A stretch of 64,000 bases of DNA from Lumbricus terrestris. Lineage: Eukaryota > Annelida > Clitellata > Crassiclitellata > Lumbricidae. The stretch's first letter is position 1; every line of letters starts with the position of its first letter. The notes beneath the pieces are model-generated. The model was not told the origin of the DNA. It saw only the letters and a program-made list of their open reading frames with translations, and did no database searches. Shown here one piece after another: positions 10,801-22,900 of this stretch. Location of the stretch: contig OX457037.1 of assembly GCA_949752735.1 (NCBI GenBank), positions 62,471,686 to 62,535,685 on the forward strand, written 5' to 3'. A program made the position numbers and the translations under genes.

Positions 10801-13800
10801 AAGTCACCAATTTTCAAAAGCAGCTCGTCGAACGAAGAAATTTCATCCTCCTGTATCCATTTATGAAAATCTTCATTGTCACGTGCGGACTGTTCGGCAA
10901 ACCTCTCAGCGGGCGACTTTCTCTTCTTTGGAGGCTCAGAAGACAGGTAGGATGAATTGTTCGGGAAGATACACAGATAAGCATCTGCAGCCAGTTTCGG
11001 ATACTTGCGTGGAACCGTGAGAATAGATCCATCGGCACGAGTTGCAGTATCCACTCGTAATACGAATTCAGGCACAAAATGTTTCTCGCACACAACAGTC
11101 CTGTCGTTGACATCCAATCCTTCTCTGGGAATCATTCGCAACCATTTCGTGCGAAGTTCTGGGTCACTAGGGAAACGAAAAACACTGACTTTCTCTTCTG
11201 CGTATTCTTTCGTTTTGTCATAGTTTCCACGGCAGTTAGGGACACAGCATTTCTGTGGCATTCTTGAGGTCTGTAAAGAAATCATTTAAAATCGAATAAC
11301 AGGCTGTATTTATTTGCACAGTTAAAACTTATGGCAAAAGTTTATAATTTTATTAACTTGGCCGCTTTACTTAGATCTCGTGTTGATTACTTACTTACTG
11401 AGCGCATTGTATCGTAGGATGCAGTTGATAGGTCTCAGCGCTCTGTTTTAGCTAAGTCGTTGGCAACCATATTTTGTATACAGGCAAGTCGTCTTCGGGA
11501 TTGCCACGTTTCGTTTAGCATTGTAAATTGTTTGCCCATTATACCAATATTATTTTTCATCAATCCTACTTCTACTGAAGCAAAACTTAGGTACACAGTC
11601 TTCGGGATTACCTTTATATTATAAGTATTGCACTGCGCACATAATATTACCACACAGAGACGCAATTCACGTTTTGTATACCGCTCACCGACACACTCGT
11701 AGCCTATATTCATTCAAGCACTGACAAATAATAATTATAGCCATTGCAATAGCGATGTATCTAGCAGACGGCGAAGATAATTATGTTTTGTAGGGTGTCA
11801 AGTGTCAACATTGCGATGGTTGATCATAGTTCGTAGGTCTACTCTTCCGATTTACAACTTAAAACAGTTATTAGCGTTTTCGTTGGTGTAATACATACCT
11901 TGAGTTATTCCGACGGATGAAATCCAGAATATTGTTAGCGGAAATGTAAAGATTTAACGACGATTTGGTCAAAATTAAATTCGAATAAACCTCGCAACAT
12001 GAGATTAGCGATGTAGCAGACGGCATCTCGTGACGTCACACGCAGCTTATTTCCGTTGTGTACGGCCTTGTGATTCAGACGGTCGTGGGCTGGATCGGTA
12101 TCTTTTCCCCGAAAATTTTGGCGGATGACTAAAAAAAAGAAAAAAATCATCAACTTTTTGGCGGCTGATTTGGTCAAAAAAGTCTGCAGTTTTCTCCGGG
12201 ACGAATAACACGAAATTTTTCCCCTGTCCCGCCAACAAGACCGAATTAAGTCTCCGTATACAATACAGCGTCCTGGCACTTCTTTTATTACACTTTAAGC
12301 ACTGGTCCAAATCCGACTCAATTCTCAAAGCTATCTTGCGTTTTATACCACTTGTACAGCGTCCAACTTTTTTGGTTTATTCTGTCACATGGGTTGCTTT
12401 AAAGGAACTTTTAGAACTACCAAATCTCTTCTCTCCCTTATCATCTTCTGTATTAAATTGCTCCCAATCGTGTGACAATGGACATTTTGAACTAGGCTAT
12501 CCTTTAACTGTTCAAAGTGCTTTTACAGCTGCACATATTCATTTAGGCCAGTCCTTTTGATGCGGAGTTGCACACTCAGAAAGCCCTGGACTATCTTATG
12601 AACTGTTGCAGTGATTGATAAGGAGTGTTTTAAGATGGCCTTAAGCCCTTTTAAGCACTCTTTCGTTCGTAGATGCCAACTGGCCACTATGCGATGGTAC
12701 AGCAACGCCGCACCTAGAAACGAGACGGTTTCATAAACCATGGAAAGATTTCAAAAGCTTCACGATTTGTAGACTGCATGTAATACCTGCAGCGCTTCAA
12801 AATTTTTATGTTTTTACGAATACTCACACGTGTGCGTTGTTGTTTCTATTTGTTTTTACATAAGTTTGCTCAGAAAGACTAAAGATAGTTTAGGGCCCGC
12901 GACTGCTCTGCCCAGGGGCCCGGAAGTTCGGTCGGCGGGCCTGCTCATCAGCACTAATCATCATCACTCATCAAAACTCATCATTAATTATTAACCTACT
13001 GCCAGTGATAATTATCACCGGCAGTAATTAAGTTGTTCCGACTCAGCTATGACTTAAGTGAAGTGAATCGTATTGGTTATCATTTTATTTCGAATGCAGA
13101 GTAAATGATTCGTCTACACCTGAAATGGGACAAAGGATTAGCAGGGCGGCAGAAATATTGGAAATTACTTCAGGTTAAGCTCTTTCTTGCAATATTTATA
13201 TAATCATTGGTGACAATAATTCATGTCAGTCTTGGCCACTCCGACACCAAAAGCATTAGCTATCTGTTAACTAACCACCAAGTATATATAAACAATTCCT
13301 ACGGTTCAGCGTGCTTGTGCATTGCTAATTAAATGTCCTCTAGGCTCCGGAGTTCACGCACGCATGCAAACATTCGTAGATTGACAATGTTGAACAGGTT
13401 TAAACATTATTGGATAGACAATATACATGTGATAGGCTAACCAAACCAAACATAATTGGATAGACAGGCTAGTACGCCTACAAGCATTCTTAGATAGACA
13501 ACATACATGTAGCTCAGTGGTGAGAGCGCTGGTCGTTAAGCTGAGAGTCATCCACGCGACCCGGGTTCAAGCCTCGCTCAGGGCATTAATTTATTAAAAT
13601 TTTGTTAGCTGCCATTGGCGCTTTGCTGTTGTGTTGCTTGACTCGGGTTCTGCTAAAAATAAAGATAGCCCCTCCCACTTCTGGCTTGGCCTACCAGGAG
13701 TGATCCAGTACTTAGGCCATTAGTGTTAAGTTTACCGAACCCACTACTGTAAAGCCGACCTGCGTGTCGTGCTATAGTGGGACGTATTTCGTATAACATG

Positions 13801-16800
13801 TACTTGTAATCATTCTGCGGTGTGTCAGATTGTGTGATTAAATGAAGATTAGTACTCAATCAAACATAATTAGATAGACAACTAAGTACGCATACGAACA
13901 TACTTTGATAGAGAACATACTTCCGAGGCAAGTAAATTGGATCTATATAATTATACAGCAACAAAATCATTAGCAGAAAGTACACCAAAGGTTAACCATA
14001 TAACCAGAAAACATCCGTATTATTTATGCAAATAATGCCGATGTTTTCTGGTTATATGGCTAACCTTTGGTGCAGTGCAGCCTACTTTTGGTTTAGGGTA
14101 ATGTGCTTTAGACATAGGCCCAATTTGCTTGCTATTGCATAGATCTACTGATGTCTACCTGCCTCAATCCCAAAGTCAGTATACACGCATAAATACAAAC
14201 GTACAGTGCATGCCAGCTTGCCTGCATACATAGCCTACTAGTATGGAATGAACGTAAATGTAATTTTTCAACAAAAAATCAATAGATGAAAAATTGCATC
14301 TACAAGATTTAAAATAAAATCGTTTTTTGTTGCGATACGTTGTTGAAATGTAAAAAAGTGGGTAGTCTCACTAAAAGTGACATAACTTTGTTCTGATTGA
14401 AATATTTTGATGAAATCTGGCCATCATGTATAAATATGAATTGTCTTTAAGACTGTAAAATTTCATTTCAAAATTCTTACTTCTGGCCATGATATTGGCA
14501 AAAACCCTTAGTGGGTCTTTTTTTGGCCCACCCTGTATAGTATACATAGATGATTAAATGATCCCAGACACTTAGATTACAATTGTCACACAGACGAAGA
14601 CATATGCCTAGTCTGCGTTGTTTTGAAAAGCATCCATCTGTTGCGTGGACTTTAGTCAGTTACTGGTTAATCATTTCGAGCAGTTCTAACCACTTGACGC
14701 GCTTCAGTTACCAGTCTAGCGCCTTTCAATAGCCTTTAGAAAATTCCAGGTCGATTAGGTTTCTGTATGATATTTACAAAGCCACATTTCTATACTTGGA
14801 CCGTTTACTCTAGCAGGCTGCACTCATTCTCGGCCTATGGTATAATGGTACATTACAATATTCTATAAGCACTCAGAATTGGCAACAATGCAAACTTCCA
14901 ATAGCCTTCAAACTGTATTTGAACTAGCCTACTAAGTATTTCAGATATTATTAGAATGAAATAATGTATAGTTAATTTGAGCTGATCTCTCAATTCAGAG
15001 AAAGTAGGCTACTGTAGATTCCACACGAGTTAAATGCAAAGTTGCAACCAAGACGTTGTCAGCTGCACACTTCATTTAAAAGACAACTGCAGGTGTATTT
15101 TAGACCGTATGTGAGTTGAGACACATAATCATGAATCAGACAAAATAGCATTACGACTTCCTTACACGTCCAATATTTCTTGCAACACCTCGCAGAGTAC
15201 TAGAAGGTTTGCAGGTGAATATTTCAGATGCTGATGTGCTACCTCAGATGGAAATCGGTTGGAACCTAGAGAAGCTTCAGCTGCGTGCCATGTTCTACAA
15301 GCGAATAATGCTGTCCATACGGAACTATATACTTACGTTGGGTCAGATTCTGATTCCAGTCTTTTTCGTCGGACTCACTTGCGCTATGGCCTCCAGACGG
15401 GCAAAAGAAGACCGGATCATAGCTTTAACCCTTGACCTAACCCATTTCACAAATCCAATCACACCTTACGACGTTCGAGCTGCAACCGTCGAAGCCCAGC
15501 ACCTGTCAACTTGCTATAGTACTAGCATTGCAAGGCAGAGTAAACCAGTCTTAATCAGCTCTGAAACGGGGTACTCCACAATGGACGACTACCTGGTAGG
15601 GATCGGGAAGGATCACGCAGACGAGTACTACCGGAACTATGAGATTGGTGCTACCATAGAAGAAGATTCGAGTGGAAAGTTGAACCTAACAGGATATTTC
15701 AACAACCAAGCCTTCCACACAATCGCCATCTCACTATCCTATTTGGGAAATACTCTGATGCAATGCTTTGGCGATAAGGAGCATCAGATTACAGCCATCA
15801 ACCACCCATTTCCCAAGAACTCATCGAAAGAGGCCTGGGAAACAATGGACGACAACAGCTCCGCATTTGATTTCTCCTTCGGACTGGGCTTCCTCTTCAC
15901 CGTTAGCCTCTTCTTTCTGATCAAGGAGCGAAAGTCGGGAGCCAAGCACAGCCAACTCGTCAGCGGAGTCAGACTTCATAACTTCTGGCTGGCAACATTT
16001 ATTTGGGATTACGTCATCTACCTCGTTACGTCTATCCTTATCGTGATCATCATCCTGGCCCTTCGAGTTGATGGCTATTTGCAAAGCTATTGGTTTGTAT
16101 GAAATGTTTATTTACATCACGCTCAAAATTTTCTTTGCTCTGTTCGCGGTGGGAGTTTAAAGAAAGACATGAAAGCTTGAAAAAAAAGTCTTTGGAAGAG
16201 AAAAGAAAAAGGAGGAGCGATTGGCATCATCAAGAGAAGTATGGTAGTTTGAAGCTCTTAGTAAGTGAGTAAGTAAATAAGTAGGTATATCCTTTGTTAT
16301 TCTTTTTGCAAACGAACAATGGGACATCGACAAATAATGCAATATAACAGAAAGCAGTAATAATACAATTTAGTAATAAATGTGAAAAATAATGTAAAAC
16401 AAAAGGTTAATAAGTGTACAATATACAGCATTCTTGTTAATAACACATTTTTTCTGAGATGGTCAGAACGCGGGATTTCAAGGTTGATTGTGAACGTGGA
16501 CGCACACAAAATTTGAGTCTGTTGACCTAATTAGGGGAGAGTGCTCCAAAATGCTCATGCTAACAAATATTTTACTTTTCTTCTGTGTGCATTCCAAGAG
16601 AAGTACATGTTGACTCAAAGAGTGAAAAATTCTTTAACAATTGAGAAGTACATTTATTGAAGTCTTAAAGCATGTTTTTAAACAAAGAAATTATAGGAAA
16701 TTTTGATGAGATAACAGACTAAAATGTCACTATTTCAGTATGGATTTTATTAACAATGGCAAGGATGCTTTTCAAGTTTTAATACTACGACTATGATGAG

Positions 16801-19800
16801 CAATCACGTTAAAATGGCAGCCACAACTGCTACCATCGCAATGTGTCAGTAAAAAATTCAAAAATGGGGAGGAGCACATCCCCTCCCCAAGCCCCTTCTT
16901 TGAAGAGCGCTGTGGGTCTCGGCGATCATCCTTTGGCCACGAGTTTGTCCCCTAAAACGAGGACCAGGTCTCCGCCTATGAACAGAGGAAATTTCAATAA
17001 GCTTAACTCTTCTATCAAAAAAGGGTAAAAAAAATCCCGCGCTCACGCGCGCTTTTTTCACACGTATCTTCGGGCACTCACACTCTTCGGGTGAACTCGG
17101 CGCCAGTGCGCGGTAGACTTTCACGCACAGCTCTTCGAAAGTAGGGAAGTTCAAGGGCAGGAAGCCAAGCTTTATAAGTTCTCGTTTAAAATTTTTTTGC
17201 GTTCACGCTCGCTCAAGTTAGCAAATCCTCACCAAGTAGGAGAGGAGTGAACCATTCGCGCGACAATGGTAGAGTGAAATACGTCATAATAGATCCCATG
17301 AGCTAGCAAAATACGCAACGGGAAAAAGGACGGTTTTGCTCTACGACATCATTGGAAGTACTAATGATGGTAGAAGAGAAAAGATCTCTGCTAGATACAA
17401 TAAAGATGAGACAAAAGAATTGGGTAGACTTTTGCTGCGAGGAAACTCACTGCAGAAAGAAGTAATTGAAGGAAGATTGGAGGGGGAAAGGTGCAGAGGA
17501 AGACCTAGACAAAAACTGCTGGACGGGATGATGGAGGAGGGAAACAGAGAACTTAAGGGTATGGCACAACAGCGGGAAAGATGGAGACATTGGACGTTTG
17601 GACCTGCCACTTGACAGAGAACCTAAAGAAGAAGATGATGTTATTAATATGTTATGAGAACCCGATTCTTTTAGAGATGGTTACACCAGGAATCTTAAGA
17701 CAGGAGACCCGTTCAGTAATTTTTGGAATTGTGACATTAGTTCGGAAATGTGTTATGATAATTTCACAAGACTCACTGGCGTTTAAACGTAGGTTTCAGC
17801 TCATGCTCAATATGAGCAAGTTCAGATTCAGTAGCTGAAATGCATGATACAGGCACCAACAAATCACAGTCTTCAGCATAGTTAGAGAGCAGCAAGTGAG
17901 TAACACAAGTTATTAGCAAACACTAAGTGAAACGGGCAAATAGTGACCTGAAATATGATATCAGACAAAAATAAAATTAATAAAAATGACTACAGACAGT
18001 CTAAATGCAAGAAATTAAATACGGTCACAAAAAATCACACGAAAAATAAAAAAGGGATTATTCTGAGAATAATAAAAACGACAACACTTTTTACGACAAT
18101 GGTTTCATGTATTAATTAATTTCAGGGTAATCTCTATTGCCTTAGTGATATTCGGTTTTTGCTCGCTGCCTCTTGTCTACGTGATGTCGCTACTTTTCGG
18201 AGAACCGTCATCAGGATGCATTTGGTTTCTTGTCATCTATATTGTGACAGGTAAGATGTCATTCTTGTCATCTACATTGTGACAGGTAAGATATCGTTCT
18301 TGTCATCTATATTGTGACAGATAAGGTGTCGTTCTTGTCATCTACATTGTGACAGGTAAGATGACGTTCTTGTCATCTACATTGTGACAGGTAAGATGTC
18401 GTTCTTGTCATCTACATTGTGACAGGTAAGATATCGTTCTTGTCATCGACATTGTGACAGGTAAGACGACGTTCTTGTCATCTATGTTGTGACAGGTAAG
18501 AAGTTGCTGCAGATTGACGACAATATTTCTTCAATTTCTGAATTCTGATCTGAATCGTTGCGATATCTCTGATCTTAAATAGGCTATCACCTCTAAATGC
18601 TTTGATAACACTCATCCTAGGTCAAATACTTTTTTGTAAAGCAATTGACGTATTTTTAGTAAAGTCATCGCATTAAATCTGAATTAGATAGTTCGCTAAG
18701 GATCACATTAATTCTGAATTGGATAATTCAGTAATTCACTAAGGATCACATTGGTTTGAGCTAGGAATGGAGTCACCACGTCCACAAATTGTGACTTCAA
18801 CCCTGATAATTAATTCAGCAAATGACATGAAGGGTCACGTTGTTTTATCTCTGCAACAGTGTAGACCTTAGTTTAGTATAACACAAACTGTGCAGTATCT
18901 ACAGTCTGTTTTTGGCCGCTGTTCAGCAATGTTTCCGCTCATCGTTGTGAAGATATTGCGATCCGTACTGTCTGAAAATGCAACGCAAGCCGTGGAATGG
19001 ATATTCTACGTATTCCTTCCATCGTTCTGTTATAACTCGGTGTTTATTAACATCTACGATAACTACAAACAACACAACGTCTGCAATCAGATGACTCGAG
19101 GAAGGGAACTCGGCGATTTCTGCGCTCTTTTCAAACAGCTTGGTGTTCCTCATCCGTGTTGTCTAGGTAAGAAGTGTTTGCGTGGAGTATTATTTTATTA
19201 GCTGTAGCCTATTATGCGCTATTATCTGGTGTGTGGCGCGTGTGCGTAAACAACTTGCCCAGGGTGACGACACTTGGAATGCAAGTTGTTTACGCACACG
19301 TGCCTCTGCCACCAAGCAGTATATGATTTGGAACCGGCATACGCTTGGAAGTAAACGGCAAGTCCTGTGATACACCGGCCTCGTGTCCACGACCTTGGGA
19401 TTCGTCCATTGCAGGCAAAAAGGCCTAGAAAAATATATGAGCGCCTCACCAACGGGCCCTCGGCCTAGGGACGACTTTATTATCTGGTCTACACTGTGCA
19501 TGCGTGATCTGGTTATTTGCGATGGGCAGTGTAATTGGATATCAATAAGTGTAGAATATGCAGCGCGATATTTCTTGTGTATTGTGTTGTGGTGTAGGCG
19601 TATTGTAGCCTATTTGAACATAACTGCAATGCTATTATTTCACCGGTGGAGAGAGTCGGGGGAGAGCGTGGGACACATACGGGCATTGACCCAAGCTGTC
19701 CTTCATGCCTCTCTTCCAATATTCTCTTCATTTAGACAAGGCGGTCTAACTGCTCCAAGATGTTAATGGTATGGAGCAGACCTGCTGACCGGACCGGTTG

Positions 19801-19878
19801 AAGCTGGACAGCATGACGCGAGACAGACTCAGACAGAGAGTGGCGTCGGACTCTTACGGGCATTGAGCCCAATGATAT

Positions 19879-19963
<85 letters not shown>

Positions 19964-22900
19964 ATTATTATTTCACGACGATATTTATAGCAGCAAGATC
20001 CAACTGAGACTTATGCACTGAAATGAGAACTGTGAATTTTATAGGGCAGAAAGCAAAAAGGGAGAGAATCGAGGAAGACAACCAAGCAGCTGCGTAAAGT
20101 GGGGACAAAAGAGATGCACTGGCCCTAGAAGGAGGCCAATAAGATGAAAATAGTTACAAAAGTCCATTCGCGAGCACCCGAAAGGAAGTATAGGCTACTA
20201 TTGTGGTAAGGGCTGTGGACGAAACAGGTCTTCAAATAGCTCCAGGGTGAGAATTCCCGGGAGTTGGGGTTTCAACCCCCAGTCTATCTTAGAGCCCCTA
20301 AGTAAAGTCCAACTGTCCCCCAGTTATTTTTCCCCAACAATTCTCACATTGAATAGCCCTGATGTCTAACTTCAAAGTAATAGCTATAGTAATTATGTAA
20401 TTGTTGATTTGTACGATTTCATTTACAAAAAACCGCTGCAGTGTCATAGAGAAACTTTCGCTGCATATTTTAAGATAACTGTGGTGAAGTCTGCATGAAA
20501 ATGGTTGACAACTACCTTTCGTGGACGCTGCCTGGGGTTGGTCGCTCACTTATCCTCATGGTCCTTCAAGGCATCGTTTTCTTCATCATTCTCTACCTAA
20601 TCGAAACCGATATCGTCGTACGTCTATTCAAGCTGAAGACCTCGAACCAAGTGGGTCAAGCCATGCTCACCGAAATGAACGCGGATGAAGGTAGAATCGA
20701 GGACTCGGATGTGGTCCAGGAGCGACAACGCATCCAGTCGAGGTCGATCCAGGAACATGCCAAGACGGACCCACTGGTCATCCAGGATCTGACGAAGTTC
20801 TATGGAAACTTTGTGGCCGTCAACAAGTTGAGTATCGGAGTCTCTCAGAAGGAATGCTTCGGTCTCCTGGGAGTCAACGGAGCCGGAAAGACAACGACCT
20901 TTAAGATGCTTACCGGGGAGACCCGACCATCCTTCGGAAGCGCCTATGTTGCTGGTTTTAGCGTCCAAGGTGACATTACACACGTGCATCGGAAGATCGG
21001 TTACTGTCCACAGTTTGACTCAATCATTGACGAACTGACTGTTCACGAGACGCTCTGGATGTACGCATGCGCACATGGGATTCCGGCTCACGCTGCGCAA
21101 CAGGTCATCGACCGACTCATTGAACGTCTGACGCTCAAGCCATCCACTGACAAACGAGCCGGAAAACTCAGGTGAATCCGTAATAGCTGTTTTCGGATTA
21201 AACTGTTGATGAAAAGTGAACAGACCAACATTTAGAGATGTGCTTTGATTTTCTCGATTTTCTTCAACTCATCCTTTGTTAAAGCTGAAGTCATATATTC
21301 GGTTTGTCCTACATTTCCACAAAGTTGTAAACCATCTTTTCGCACTGTCTACGTTCTCTATAATTTGAATGCTCGCCCTTGTCTTCTTCTCTGACTTCCT
21401 TAGCCACTAAAACGTCTTGTGAGTATGCTCTTAAAAGGAGTCTACTATATCACGTGAATCGTCAGCTGTTTTGTGTGTTTTTTCCTAATCTGTTTAACTT
21501 TCGACCAGACCAGTTTTTTAACAGCAACTGAAAGATACCTTTTCGTATACCTTACCCGTATTTTAATATTGCTACTTTAATTACATCACCCTGTCTTATA
21601 GTTACACATGTAGGCCCACCTTACCATAATTATCGTTTCCTGATATAATTTATCATCGTCTTTTAACTTGTCGTGTAGGCTAATTGTGTTGGGTTGTTGT
21701 TAGCGGTGGCAACAAGCGTAAGTTATGTGTGTCCGTTGCGTTGATGGGAAATCCGACGGTCGTCTTCCTCGATGAACCGACAACGGGCGTCGATCCAGAA
21801 GCCAGAAGACACGTCTGGAATACTCTGGCCGCAGCACGAAACACCGGCGCCACCATCATACTCACGTCGCACAGGTAGGCCTGCATTCTCGCCTTATTGT
21901 GCTGCCAATTAGTCTATACTACCATCATGGTCACGTCGCACAGGTAGCCTACAATCACGTTTTCACCTACTCCTGCCTGTCTATCTCCCCACATGTCTTT
22001 CACTTAAAACTGAAAACTGAAAACATTGCTCTTTCAAAAATCCTATCCTGATTCTTCCTCTTCTCCTCGCATCCATCGCCATTTCAACTCTAAACATCAC
22101 CCACCTTAGCCGTCCATCTATCTGCCTGCCTGACTCTCCGGACTTGACCCGCTGCCTATCGATTTTGTTTTGATCAGGCGCCTGTGAATAAGCTGGTTCC
22201 CGCGACTTGGCTTTTGTTGGCGCTGTAGAGTGTAGAAGTCTCGAGATTACGATTACGATAGGGCCAACCTAAAGTTTCAACATGGCTGATAGTGTATACA
22301 TGAATTCATGAATCCATAGTATATTACTATATTTAGTTACTTAGGCTACTTCTTCTAGCGCAGGTCTACACATCTGGCAACGCACTTCTTCCGCTCCTCC
22401 TGTCCATCGCCAATTCTTCAGCCTCCTTCCATGACATCTATACGGATCTATTCAATAATTAAGTGATCGACCTACATGCATCTCGGACGTTTTTAATTAG
22501 TCCAATTTCGCTCAGTTTACGTGTAAGGCGTTTCATGAAGATATAATTATATTCAGAAGATTATCGTGCATATTATTCGGTTATCAACAAGCATAATTAT
22601 TATAATGACTTAATTGCTCCCTCCACTGACTTGTCTAGCAATTAGATTTATCGGTTGTGGATCGTTCCATCTGGAATGACATACGCAGCTTGATCTTCGC
22701 TTTTTACTTGCTGTTTTTACAAGTCGCTAAAAACTCTTTTTTGTAGTTGTAGCTGGGACTAGCGCTCTTGAGTAGGTTCTTGCAGAGGTGCTTAAGCAAA
22801 CGTTCAGAATGAATGTATGGATACGCAAGTGATTGCTTGCATACACACTTAGGAACACACAGGTACACACAACATACAACGTATAGGCCTACATTATGCA

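Larger units (their letters stand above)
8042..12304 (-). mobile_element. P-element-like (THAP) transposon, complete, with 8-bp target duplication
   Basis: The ends are CAG(G/T)GCTTAAAGTGT in inverted orientation (15 bp, one mismatch), flanked by an exact direct repeat GTCCAAAT at 8034-8041 and 12305-12312, the 8-bp duplication typical of P elements. Subterminal inverted similarity continues: a GTGACGTCAC...ACGGCC-TGTGATTCAGACGGTC block occurs at 8245-8303 (minus) and about 12030-12090 (plus). Inside are a transposase on the minus strand and a 159-bp tandem repeat. It lies in the ABCA intron in antisense orientation. Confidence 0.92.
12313..15195. other. Rest of ABCA intron; repeats, no exon
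   Basis: Contains a tRNA-like segment (13510), a long hairpin (13981) and a dispersed repeat copy (14340). A GGCCCGG-rich scrap near 12895-12950 resembles DNA at 32450-32525. No coding segment found. Confidence 0.6.

Noticed and set aside
13510..13587. Functional tRNA gene
   Set aside because: A and B boxes are present but acceptor arms do not pair.
18216..18500. CRISPR-like regular repeats
   Set aside because: The 35-bp units are contiguous with no spacers and copy an exon end; the DNA is eukaryotic.
19383..19766. 127-codon plus-strand frame
   Set aside because: Runs through SINE and LINE-tail sequence; no coherent protein.
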